64,000 nt of DNA, taken from assembly GCA_049975245.1 (NCBI GenBank), contig JBNGDB010000012.1, positions 11,643 to 75,642 on the forward strand, written 5' to 3'. The translations under genes and the position numbers were made by a program. Below the pieces are notes generated by a model. It was not told the DNA's origin. It ran no database searches and saw only the letters and a list, made by a program, of their open reading frames with translations. Numbering within the stretch: position 1 is the first letter of the stretch; each line of letters starts with the position of its first letter. Source of the DNA: UBA117 sp049975245. Lineage in GTDB: Archaea; Methanobacteriota; Methanobacteria; Methanobacteriales; Methanobacteriaceae. This document shows, in pieces, positions 18,551 through 26,526 of this stretch.

Positions 18551-21034
18551 TCACCTCATCCTTAAACTAACCCATGAAGCTGGAATCTTTATCCATGGCA
18601 TGTATTTTAAACCATCTTTATCCAATTCTTCCCTAACCATTCTATCTTTCACTGTTCTTAGCTTGTATTTAAATAATGGAACATACCTTTTACGTTTTAC
18701 ACGTGTATTTGCATCTTCCTTCCAACTTTTGTTGGTGTTGATATTATTTATGTCTGAATCAAAGGTGTTATGCCACATTATCAACATGGAGTGGACCATT
18801 CCTCTAGATATTCTCCCAGATTTAACCAGTTTTTCCAGGTTCAGGGCAAATGTAAATAGATCGTTGAATCCCTTGTAAGGTTCCTGGGTGTTCCAGGTGA
18901 CCACATCATTAAAAACAGTTATTCTATCTTTTCCACAGTTTTTAGATGTTTCTAAATAGTCATCAGCAAATTTAACTGCTCTTTCTACTGGAAATTTTGA
19001 CCCTGCCAGGAATATTCCACCAGATAATGTTATGTCATTATTATTACAGGTCCAATCCCTGAATTCATTTTTCAGATCCTCTGAAAATTTTATGATATCA
19101 TCATAGGGGCCAAATACCAGCAAGTCATCACCCCCAGAATAATTTATATAGATAGTGGGGATGATATTACTTTGACATTCATCACAGACTGTTTTTCCTT
19201 CACTTTCCCTGTAAATTGGTATTTTATCTTCATTTTCATCAAATTCGAGTTTTATTTCCTCAACCTTAGATTTGCAGTTATCGCAGACATCTTCCATAAC
19301 TCGGTATTTACTTGCAACATTGTTAATATAACCAGAGAAGAACATATCAAGAAATGAGCTCATGGTTGATATTCGGGATATGCTGGAATTTTCAAGGCCT
19401 TGTGAGAAAACCTTTCCCAGATTATCCACATCCATCTTCAGTATTCCCATCTTATTGGAACCTCTGCTGATCTGGGCCATATGCTCGAAGTATAGAGTTC
19501 CTTTCCGTGAATGTCTTGGAACTGTATTTCCCATGAAGCTGAAGCCGTAGGTAATGTTTTCGGTTTCACCTATTTTATCTGCTATTTCCAGGAAATTTGT
19601 ATTGTTTAAGCGGATTATTTCAATTTCCACGTTTTTAGAGATTATGGACTGAACCTTTCTTATCAATTGGTTATTGTCTTTCTCGAAATAGTAGCCCACT
19701 CCTAGTGCTTCAAAATCAAAATTTTGATTATCAGAATATACTTTTAACATATAATCTGCATTGGCTATTTTTCTTCCTAGTTCCTCCTGTTTTTCACATT
19801 CATTACATATATTGTTAGATGCCAGTTCGCCTCCACAAACTGGACAGGTCATGTAGGGTGGTGATTTCTCATCTTCAAATAGGTTTTCGAGAACATTATT
19901 GAATTTTCTTCTTTTATCTTGGAGATTTTTATAGCCTAATTCATCCATTATATTACCAAATTCTTCTAGATCATTTCCAGAACATTCTAGATGGGATAAT
20001 GCCAGATATATTTCTGCATTGAATTTTTTGAGAAACATTTCATTAACATCAGACTTTATTTTGTCAAGTTTTGTTTTTACAGGTGCGGTGTTGGGTACGA
20101 TTAGGATAAAATGCCCGCCTCCGCAGAATAGGATATTAGCTTGGTTTAGGTTTAGATCTTGCACTATCCGGGATACTATGGCGTCATTTATAAGATTCAA
20201 GTAGATGGATCTGCCCCTTAATCTTTTGCTCATCCCTTTACGTGCCTCTTGAGGTGAGGATACTCTGTATATGAAGTTTTGTATTCCTGAAATATCTCCA
20301 CTAACCACTAGGTAGGTTTTTTCAGAGTCAGAGAACTTTAATTTATTTTCCTTGGAGTAGTGGTACATGCACGTAGCCAGGGCGGCAGATGTTTTGGAAT
20401 GGTCATACAATGAAATGTCTGGTTCGCTTACATATGCAGCTGCAGGTATTAGTGAGGTGTATTTTTTTAAAAGAAATAGTAAGGTGTTAAAGTTATCTGG
20501 ATTGTGGAGAGAGTTGAATTCTTTTTCAAATTTATTCCATATTTTTTTATATTCGGGCTGGAGATTCCATCCTTGCATGGTTTCAGCTTTTAATGGTTTG
20601 GGTTTTACCAATTCCAGTGCATCCATGCTTAAACTGTTGAGGGGTAAATAGTATTCTTGAGGTTCTGGACTTTCTTCGAATTTAACTTTAGAAAAAACTG
20701 ATATTAATGGTTCTTTTTCCACTTCTCTCTTTTTCTCTGATTTTTTTCTTTCTTTGGAGGAGTGATGGTCTGCTTTCTGCACAATTTTTGCCATTTCGGG
20801 ATAGCTTGAATCAGATGGGTTATGATGATATAAAATTAGTTCTTCTATATCTTTCATGCCTGTAAATTTAAGTGAAAAGGTAGCTGACCATTTAGCATGG
20901 GCTCCACTATATCCATATTCCTCTTTAGATAATTTTTTATATTTTATGTCAGGGGTTTTTTTGGCTCTTTGACTAAATTTTCCAATATCATGCAGCAGAG
21001 CTGCCATTTGTAGCTCCTTCAAATTCATTATCAC
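18551..21034 (-). CDS. csm1: Type III-A large subunit Cas10/Csm1
   Basis: An 827-residue Cas10. The N-terminal HD nuclease motif ALLHDIGKF (His15, Asp16) is intact, so single-stranded DNA cleavage is likely. A zinc site CPVCGGELASNNICNEC lies near residue 400, and a second set (CDNCKSK, CDECQSN) precedes the Palm active site NYSGGDDLLVFGP near residue 635, which makes cyclic oligoadenylate. The printed start is GTG at 21034. An ATG at 21007 (MAALLHDIGKF) has a perfect AAGGAG six bases before it, so the true start is uncertain by nine residues. It is the first gene of the leftward operon. Confidence 0.97.
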   Translation of the reverse strand: MIMNLKELQMAALLHDIGKFSQRAKKTPDIKYKKLSKEEYGYSGAHAKWSATFSLKFTGMKDIEELILYHHNPSDSSYPEMAKIVQKADHHSSKERKKSEKKREVEKEPLISVFSKVKFEESPEPQEYYLPLNSLSMDALELVKPKPLKAETMQGWNLQPEYKKIWNKFEKEFNSLHNPDNFNTLLFLLKKYTSLIPAAAYVSEPDISLYDHSKTSAALATCMYHYSKENKLKFSDSEKTYLVVSGDISGIQNFIYRVSSPQEARKGMSKRLRGRSIYLNLINDAIVSRIVQDLNLNQANILFCGGGHFILIVPNTAPVKTKLDKIKSDVNEMFLKKFNAEIYLALSHLECSGNDLEEFGNIMDELGYKNLQDKRRKFNNVLENLFEDEKSPPYMTCPVCGGELASNNICNECEKQEELGRKIANADYMLKVYSDNQNFDFEALGVGYYFEKDNNQLIRKVQSIISKNVEIEIIRLNNTNFLEIADKIGETENITYGFSFMGNTVPRHSRKGTLYFEHMAQISRGSNKMGILKMDVDNLGKVFSQGLENSSISRISTMSSFLDMFFSGYINNVASKYRVMEDVCDNCKSKVEEIKLEFDENEDKIPIYRESEGKTVCDECQSNIIPTIYINYSGGDDLLVFGPYDDIIKFSEDLKNEFRDWTCNNNDITLSGGIFLAGSKFPVERAVKFADDYLETSKNCGKDRITVFNDVVTWNTQEPYKGFNDLFTFALNLEKLVKSGRISRGMVHSMLIMWHNTFDSDINNINTNKSWKEDANTRVKRKRYVPLFKYKLRTVKDRMVREELDKDGLKYMPWIKIPASWVSLRMR

Positions 21035-21383
21035 ACCACGATGCTTTTATATGAATAATATTACAAATACTAAAGTTCAAGGAATAATTATAACAATTAA
21101 TTATGAATTTTATAATAAATATCATTACGCATATCATTACTATATAATTTTCCATAAAATTCATATAATAATCTATATTAACATTGATGGACATATTATA
21201 ATTAATCTATTTTTTTTATGTAAGAATTTTTATGAAAATAGTATTCTTAAATAAAAATTGAATACAAATTGAAAAACAGTTATTTTAGATCTAACACATT
21301 TAATCTAAAGGTGAACTCATTTTCAAGCAACTAATTATATTATTTTTAGATATTTAGTCTCTAAGAATTTCTTCTAATTAAAT
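21035..21383 (-). promoter_or_regulatory. Upstream region of the cas operon
   Basis: About 350 bp of AT-rich DNA without a gene, between cas10 and the relic repeat of array 2. On the minus strand an archaeal TATA-like element, CATATAAAAG at about 21045-21054, lies about 24 bases before the ATG of cas10, so the transcript may be leaderless or nearly so. No hairpin or operator was recognised. Confidence 0.4.
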
Positions 21384-21420
21384 TTTACAATCCTTGTTTT
21401 AGTGGAAAACCCTTTCCAAC
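21384..21420 (-). repeat. Isolated degenerate CRISPR repeat at the leader-distal end of array 2
   Basis: A 37-bp repeat copy with three changes from consensus, at its first base and two in the AGCCTTTGC part. It is separated from the next repeat (21675) by 254 bp, far more than a spacer. Decay at the trailer end is usual; the long insert is not. Confidence 0.85.
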
Positions 21421-21520
21421 ATTCCTCCTTTTGCAATTCCTTTTGCGATAATTCGTGGTCAAGATGTTACGATTTTATCAACGACTATTATTTTTATCAT
21501 TATACAAAAAAAATAGGTTT

Positions 21521-21628
21521 CTATTTTCCTAATCTTCTTAATATTATCCATACCAGCAGTGCTAATATTACTGTAATAAAAGGCATGAAGAACCTTAAAG
21601 TACCGATAGGTGTTATTTCAAATCCTAT
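21521..21628 (-). CDS. Possible 35-residue single-span membrane protein with an ATA start
   Basis: Between the relic repeat and array 2, the minus strand has AAGGAGGGGG (21634-21643) followed five bases later by an ATA and 35 open codons. The product starts GFEITPIGTLRF, has a hydrophobic span FFMPFITVILALLVWIIL, and ends RRLGK. One membrane helix with a basic tail resembles small toxin-like or regulatory membrane peptides. No ATG fits except an internal one that would leave 21 residues. The strong ribosome binding site is the main support. Confidence 0.4.
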   Translation of the reverse strand: MGFEITPIGTLRFFMPFITVILALLVWIILRRLGK

Positions 21629-21674
21629 GATATCCCCCTCCTTGTAACTTTTTAAAAAAAAGTAAAAGTTAAGA

Positions 21675-22511
21675 GTTAAAATCCTTATTTTAGTGGAAAA
21701 GCCTTTGCAACAGTTTCGAAAGATGCAAAGGTAAAACCAGATACAAGTTACAATCCTTGTTTTAGTGGAAAAGCCTTTGCAACATTAAGGGTGGCAAGGA
21801 AGGAAGATTATGATATTGCTGTTACAATCCTTGTTTTAGTGGAAAAGCCTTTGCAACTATATTGAGTTTTAGGGTTCGTTATGGTTACAAATGGTTACAA
21901 TCCTTGTTTTAGTGGAAAAGCCTTTGCAACTTGATTGCGATGTACCATCGAAGGCTTTTATAAAAGTTACAATCCTTGTTTTAGTGGAAAAGCCTTTGCA
22001 ACAGCTAAAAATAGGATAAACAGAACTTTTGACATCGTTACAATCCTTGTTTTAGTGGAAAAGCCTTTGCAACATAGATGTGCTCGAAAATGTATCAGAA
22101 GCTGTAACGTTACAATCCTTGTTTTAGTGGAAAAGCCTTTGCAACTACACATTCTCAGTGTGAACATAACAGGGAAGCATCGTTACAATCCTTGTTTTAG
22201 TGGAAAAGCCTTTGCAACAATAAAAAATATGTTGTTTTAACCGTTGATAGTGATGTTACAATCCTTGTTTTAGTGGAAAAGCCTTTGCAACTTAATATTT
22301 TTTTTGTAAAATAAGTAAGGTTATATCGTTACAATCCTTGTTTTAGTGGAAAAGCCTTTGCAACTTTTTTTAAAAAATTATTTGATTCTTAGAATAGACC
22401 GTTACAATCCTTGTTTTAGTGGAAAAGCCTTTGCAACAATATCCACGTGACACATCCACCAGGCTTTGTAGTGTGTTACAATCCTTGTTTTAGTGGAAAA
22501 GCCTTTGCAAC
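21675..22511 (-). CRISPR. CRISPR array 2: 12 contiguous repeats, 11 spacers
   Basis: Same 37-bp repeat as array 1. Repeats start at 21675 (two changes), 21747, 21821, 21894, 21966, 22037, 22109, 22182, 22255, 22328, 22401 and 22475; spacers are 34-37 bp. Orientation is minus, with the leader at 22512 and decayed repeats at the left end. Two adjacent spacers, 21931-21965 and 22003-22036, overlap the array 1 spacer 11103-11137 in sequence. The spacer at 21858-21893 ends in a 10-bp partial copy of the repeat start (ATGGTTACAA repeated). The array is presumably served by the same Cas proteins. Confidence 0.98.
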
Positions 22512-22620
22512 GGTACCAAAAATTTCCGTATTTTGGCTTCTAAAGGCCTAGAAATCCTCCTTTCAGAGACCCTAATTTGAAGTTCAAAATTTCAGGCCTC
22601 CCTTATAAAGAACTTCACAA
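22512..22620 (-). promoter_or_regulatory. CRISPR array 2 leader
   Basis: A complete copy of the leader, starting GGTACC next to the last repeat. On the minus strand CTTTATAAGG (about 22601-22610) is a TATA-like element about 90 bp before the first repeat. It lies between the arms of an 8-bp perfect inverted repeat, 22578-22585 and 22610-22617. A GGCCT palindrome occurs twice (near 22547 and 22596). The inverted repeat is a candidate operator, possibly for Csa3 encoded just beyond. Confidence 0.85.
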
Positions 22621-22974
22621 ATTGATTTCTATAACTTTTATAAGATAAATCTTTCTCTTATAATCTCTATGATGAAAAGATCACACAAAAATACATCTTA
22701 TATCTTTTAGAGAAAATAAGAACTATAAAAAAAATACGCCCATTAATGTTAGTTTTAATAAAAAAACCAGAGAATATTAATTAATAACAGTAAATAAAAC
22801 ACTAAAATTAGATTATTAAATAAAAAATGTTCAAGAATATTTATAAAAAATAAAATAATATATATCTACAGTTGTACAGATTTAGTCTAAGAATTATCTC
22901 TAGTTATTAGTTCAGATATTATGGAAATATTAAATAAGGCCATGTGAAAACTAAAATGTTCAGAGTTGTATCAT
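22621..22974. other. Gene-free region between leader 2 and csa3
   Basis: About 350 bp of AT-rich DNA. It must contain the csa3 promoter and perhaps the outer part of the leader. No gene, repeat or strong hairpin was seen. The csa3 ATG at 22975 has no clear Shine-Dalgarno, which fits a leaderless transcript. Confidence 0.45.
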
Positions 22975-23568
22975 ATGAAAATAACTTTAATATCAACTTT
23001 TTATTCCATAGAACCTGTTATGGTTGCTATTACCAAATTATCTCCTGATAAATTAATTTTACTAAAGAATGAGGATGCTAAGGATGAAAAACTACAATCC
23101 GAAGTTACACTAAGAAAAACAGTGGGTAAAGTAATTGATATTGATACTCTGAATACCAGTGTCTATGATGTGGTGAAAATAGCTAAAGATACTGCAGAGG
23201 TTATAGATAGGGAAACCGTAGAAGGTAATCAGATCATTGTTAATGTGAGTGGTGGAAGAAAAACCCAGGCACTAGGTGCACTATTTGGATCATATGCCCG
23301 CCATAACTACATTGAAAGAATTGTTTATCTAACTGAAGAAGATAATGAAGTAGTTGAAATTCCCAAACTAAACTATGGAATATCAACAACTAAAAAACTA
23401 ATACTAAAGGAATTAGCAAGGGGAAATGCTTCAGTCAAAAATCTATCAATCAAAATAGGCATAAGCAGGGGTATGACCTACAATCACATACGAGAACTGC
23501 GAGAAATGGGCCTAATAGAACCAGATAAATTAAAAATTACATCTGCAGGACTACTAGCAATTATATAA
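22975..23568 (+). CDS. csa3: CARF-HTH transcription regulator Csa3
   Basis: A 197-residue protein. The CARF domain begins MKITLISTFYSIEPVMVAI and contains the binding loop NVSGGRKTQALGALFGSYA. The C-terminal winged helix reads ASVKNLSIKIGISRGMTYNHIRELREMGLI. Csa3 proteins bind cyclic oligoadenylate and control cas genes and CRISPR leaders in archaea. A start at 22966 is possible but 22975 matches the family. It diverges from array 2 across its leader, so it is well placed to regulate both leaders. Confidence 0.92.
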   Translation: MKITLISTFYSIEPVMVAITKLSPDKLILLKNEDAKDEKLQSEVTLRKTVGKVIDIDTLNTSVYDVVKIAKDTAEVIDRETVEGNQIIVNVSGGRKTQALGALFGSYARHNYIERIVYLTEEDNEVVEIPKLNYGISTTKKLILKELARGNASVKNLSIKIGISRGMTYNHIRELREMGLIEPDKLKITSAGLLAII

Positions 23569-23581
23569 ACCCTAAAAAAAT

Positions 23582-23612
23582 AATTAAAGAAAGATATCTT
23601 TAATTTATTTTT
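23582..23612 (+). terminator. Hairpin and T-rich tail after csa3
   Basis: A perfect 9-bp stem (AATTAAAGA at 23582-23590 and TCTTTAATT at 23597-23605) with a 6-base loop is followed by a T-rich run. It lies 13 bp after the csa3 stop and is a likely transcription terminator. Confidence 0.55.
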
Positions 23613-24119
23613 GAAAAATCCACTAACACTGGGTCGCTAATTATCTGAATTACTCTTTTTAAAACTAAAATATTTATTAAATGGTTTTCTAACCTGGGCT
23701 TAGAACTTACTATTTCATGATTTGTATTGTTAGAGATTTATTGTTTCCATTTCTTGTTTTATTGTTTCAGATTTTGCAACTGCCGCCCATATTCCCTTAC
23801 TTTACATATCTTCAAATATTTTTTAGATATGATATAATTACATAATTTTTTTGAGATACTTGATACCTAAAATAGCCTCCTAGACCTAATTTAATGATTG
23901 ATAGGGTGGCAATTATGATCGTATGAATTCGGCCCCATCATATTTCATTGGAAATTAAATATATTTACTATTTAATTAATGTTTACTATCTGATGTTGAA
24001 CATTAAATATATATAGTATTAGTTAACTTATATATAATTTAATTATTGTAAAGGAAATCAATTAATGGATATATCAAAAAAAATGTATTTATTTAAGAAA
24101 AAGGGGACTCTGATTTAGT
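23613..24119. other. Gene-free stretch with one possible CRISPR-repeat relic
   Basis: About 500 bp without a supported gene. At 23744-23780 a 37-bp segment matches the CRISPR repeat at 26 of 37 positions, with an unbroken CTTGTTTTA block and an identical TTTGCAAC end. This may be an old, decayed repeat on the outer side of the leader, or chance. The rest is AT-rich. Confidence 0.35.
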
Positions 24120-24251
24120 ATGGTTTATGATAGATCAAGTATTTTTGGACCAAGTAAAAAGAAAAAAAGATCCTTCGGGCCCTTAGCATATGACTCAGAA
24201 GACTATTATGAAGACATAGTAGACTACGGCCACGAAGATGATGACGAATAA
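24120..24251 (+). CDS. Small protein, 43 residues, with an acidic tyrosine-rich tail
   Basis: ATG at 24120 follows AAGGGGACT by about ten bases. The product has a basic segment (GPSKKKKRSFGP) and then an acidic, tyrosine-rich tail (YDSEDYYEDIVDYGHEDDDE). The tail resembles that of the protein at 24812 (FITDMDYGGDCGYSDDYYYE), so the two may be related small proteins. No family recognised. Confidence 0.45.
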   Translation: MVYDRSSIFGPSKKKKRSFGPLAYDSEDYYEDIVDYGHEDDDE

Positions 24252-24330
24252 CAATCCGTCCTGATAAAAATAATATTTAAGGACAATAGAAAATTAGAAT
24301 CTGAAACTAAATAATATTAGGGGGATTTTT

Positions 24331-24624
24331 ATATCTGAATTAGATTTTGTTAACCGTAGTGTAAGGAATTTAGGACTGTGGGGTGTGATTAACCTTTTAT
24401 TATCACTGCCTATAGGAATAATGATGCTGGTATTTGCACTAGCCATATACATAACCAAAAGTTCTCAACTAGTATTTGCATTTGCTGTTATCTGGTTGCT
24501 TCTAGCCATAGTTCAATTTATAGGCGGTTTTGGATTTCCATGGCTTTTCATACTTGCCATAATAAATGGCTATTACGCCATATCAACTATAAAAGAATAT
24601 CAACAATATCACGTTAATATATAA
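24331..24624 (+). CDS. Small membrane protein with an apparent ATA start
   Basis: AGGGGG at 24319-24324 is followed six bases later by ATA, opening a 97-residue frame that starts SELDFVNRSVRNLGLWG. The first conventional start is a GTG at 24385, which would remove this soluble leader. Three hydrophobic spans follow, around NLLLSLPIGIMMLVFALAIY, LVFAFAVIWLLLAIVQFIGG and FPWLFILAIINGYYAI. Probably an integral membrane protein of unknown function. Its neighbours are also small membrane or acidic proteins. Confidence 0.6.
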   Translation: MSELDFVNRSVRNLGLWGVINLLLSLPIGIMMLVFALAIYITKSSQLVFAFAVIWLLLAIVQFIGGFGFPWLFILAIINGYYAISTIKEYQQYHVNI

Positions 24625-24642
24625 TAAATCAGTTTAATAAAA

Positions 24643-24735
24643 ATGGTGTGCGGTAACAATTGTGAAGGCCATTCCATTAAAAAAAGGTATCTAATTCTAA
24701 AAACCTATGGTTTTTTGGAAGAAGAAATAACATGA
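24643..24735 (+). CDS. Very small ORF with a CGNxC motif
   Basis: Thirty codons starting MVCGNNCEGHSIKKRYL. It is weakly similar to the small ORF at 25173 (MQKCGNCAKIIPIKKGLYF), and each precedes a small membrane-protein frame. No Shine-Dalgarno stands out. It could be a half zinc-ribbon peptide or a gene remnant. Confidence 0.25.
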   Translation: MVCGNNCEGHSIKKRYLILKTYGFLEEEIT

Positions 24736-24811
24736 ACTATAAAGTAAAAAAATTCTTTAAATGAACAATAAAAATTTGATGAAGAATTAAATCCAATTTA
24801 GGGGTGAAAAT

Positions 24812-25039
24812 ATGTTAAGTCCAATAACAGCTTTAATAATAGGAGTTATTCTGGCGATACTGGTTTTAGGTTTTGCTGCAGGAATAGGTGCACAAGATGA
24901 TGTCGGATATAGTGTTTGGGAAACCACAGAAGTAGGATTTGACTATACTGATGGAGGATATTTTGTAGAAGATACCTTTATTACAGATATGGATTATGGA
25001 GGAGACTGTGGATACTCAGATGATTATTACTATGAATAA
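24812..25039 (+). CDS. Small membrane protein with an acidic tyrosine-rich tail
   Basis: A 75-residue protein with one hydrophobic span (ITALIIGVILAILVLGFAAG) followed by an acidic, tyrosine- and glycine-rich external or internal tail ending CGYSDDYYYE. AGGGGTGAAAAT before the ATG is a good ribosome binding site. No family recognised. The tail resembles that of the protein at 24120. Confidence 0.6.
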   Translation: MLSPITALIIGVILAILVLGFAAGIGAQDDVGYSVWETTEVGFDYTDGGYFVEDTFITDMDYGGDCGYSDDYYYE

Positions 25040-25172
25040 TGATATCATTTAAGATTCACAAATAATTTTTTCAGAGAAGAATAGGTTTAATCACATATTT
25101 ATATGAAAAAATAGTGTTAGAAAAGGAAAAGACAAATAATATGCCCATTAACAAAAAAAATGGAATCAAAAA

Positions 25173-25250
25173 ATGCAAAAATGTGGAAACTGTGCAAAGA
25201 TCATTCCAATAAAAAAAGGATTATACTTCACATATAATAATTTGAAATAA
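25173..25250 (+). CDS. Very small ORF with a CGNC motif
   Basis: Twenty-five codons, MQKCGNCAKIIPIKKGLYF and a short tail. The C-x2-C motif and the IKK segment resemble the ORF at 24643. It is probably one half of a duplicated unit or a remnant. No clear ribosome binding site. Confidence 0.25.
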   Translation: MQKCGNCAKIIPIKKGLYFTYNNLK

Positions 25251-25279
25251 ATTAAAAAATGGATAGGTAAAGTGATATA

Positions 25280-25397
25280 ATGATAGGAACCGTTTGCATT
25301 AATTTTAGGATTCACATTTGCTTTATTAGTTCTCTTCTTCCCGCCTTTAGCTATAGTATTTGCATTTATAGTGATAATAATTATTTTGGTCAAATAA
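25280..25397 (+). pseudogene. Frameshifted small membrane protein
   Basis: An ATG at 25280 (MIGTV) leads into a frame that soon loses protein character, while a shifted frame reads FALILGFTFALLVLFFPPLA followed by a second hydrophobic run ending ILVK and a stop at 25395-25397. Joining the two by a one-base change would give a small membrane protein of about 39 residues. This is probably a decayed copy of a gene like the one at 24812. Confidence 0.35.
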
Positions 25398-25438
25398 GAT
25401 ATGAAAACATACTTAATACTGGAAATTATTGACCAACA

Positions 25439-26026
25439 TTAAATGCTAGGTGACCTACTATAAAGATGCCAATCTCCATCATCTGCCAGCACAATAATAA
25501 AATTACTGTCTTTAGTAAAATACCATTTCTCAGTCTCTTGTTCTAATACTTTTACAAAACCTAATTTGTAAAAATGATCCTCCAATTCATCTGGTTTGCT
25601 ACCTATAGTTGTTTTTAATACGTTTAATTCAAATACTTCGGAATTAATAAAATCCATTTTATTCTCTGTTAACTTACCATCTTTTTCAATAAAATCAATC
25701 AATTTTTCTTTCACATCATAAACGTATTCCTTTTTGATTTGATCACCAAAATAGGGTGGATTGCTCTTTCTTTGTTTAATAGGCGACCCTATTGCTTTTT
25801 CATATAATCTCCAACTAATACCCTCTTTTAAAACAAGAATGATATTAGTATCATCAGAAAGGAAATAATTAAGACTTTTTAGTTGAAATATTTTTACAAA
25901 ACCTATTTTTTGGAGATTATCTTCTAAATCTTCTGATCTACTATTATTAACAGCTTTTACAATCTTCATTTTAAATTCAAGAAATTTAATATAATCTTCA
26001 TCTATTTCTTCATACATTTCTACCAT
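25439..26026 (-). CDS. Unknown protein with a tandemly duplicated 60-residue domain
   Basis: A 195-residue protein made of two similar halves. Half one contains SEDLEDNLQKIGFVKIFQL, NYFLSDDTNIILVL and SWRLYEKA; half two contains PDELEDHFYKLGFVKVLEQ, WYFTKDSNFIIVLA and DWHLYSRS. The shared order is DLEDxxxKIGFVK, then an aromatic F or Y turn, IIVL, and W-L-Y. No known family is recognised. The ATG at 26026 or a second at 26014 may be the start. No neighbour gives its role. Confidence 0.65.
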   Translation of the reverse strand: MVEMYEEIDEDYIKFLEFKMKIVKAVNNSRSEDLEDNLQKIGFVKIFQLKSLNYFLSDDTNIILVLKEGISWRLYEKAIGSPIKQRKSNPPYFGDQIKKEYVYDVKEKLIDFIEKDGKLTENKMDFINSEVFELNVLKTTIGSKPDELEDHFYKLGFVKVLEQETEKWYFTKDSNFIIVLADDGDWHLYSRSPSI

Positions 26027-26180
26027 TAGATCAAATCCTTCAATTTCATTTAGAGATAATTTTTATTAATTATTTAGCCCCTTAGATTTTTCTTGTTGAA
26101 AAACTAATTTTGATTGGTGTTTTTGTTTGTTTAGTGGTGTATTAGTTGCTTCCTTTCTAAAAATACATTTTATAATTTTT

Positions 26181-26318
26181 TTATTCAAAAAGTCCTGTTC
26201 CAAAGAAACAGTCAATACAGTAACCATCGCCGCCCATATGATCCAGGCAGTAACATCTTTGACATACTATGCATCTATCTATTCCGGGTTTTCCGCAAAA
26301 ATCACATTCTTCACACAT
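26181..26318 (-). CDS. Small zinc-finger protein, 45 residues
   Basis: A minus-strand frame from ATG (26316-26318) to TAA (26181-26183). It is packed with cysteines in pairs: CEECDFCGKPGIDRC, CQRCYCLDHMGGDGYC, and a final IDCF. The C-x2-C, C-x2-C-x-C, H, C-x2-C order resembles AN1, B-box or zf-HIT type cross-brace zinc fingers. This pattern is very unlikely by chance, so the hydrophobic plus-strand frame over the same bases is not taken as the gene. TAGGGA before the ATG is a weak ribosome site. Confidence 0.7.
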   Translation of the reverse strand: MCEECDFCGKPGIDRCIVCQRCYCLDHMGGDGYCIDCFFGTGLFE

Positions 26319-26526
26319 ATAATTCCCTACTGTTAAATTTTTATTCATCGCAATAATCATAACCTATATATTAATTTTTAATGTTATGTCTAGAATATTA
26401 GTATTTATACTTTTGTTATTGGTGATAAATAATAACTATTATATGTTAAAACCTAAAATGTATCTATGTCACCTAACTATATATAGAAAAGGTTGATTTA
26501 AACACAATAAATTTGGAGGTTGAATA

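Noticed and set aside
21384..21420. Counting the relic repeat as part of array 2
   Set aside because: It is 254 bp from the next repeat, so it is listed separately and no spacer is assigned between them.
26127..26336. Hydrophobic plus-strand frame of 69 codons
   Set aside because: It is the complement of the cysteine-rich zinc-finger gene on the minus strand, which is far more protein-like.
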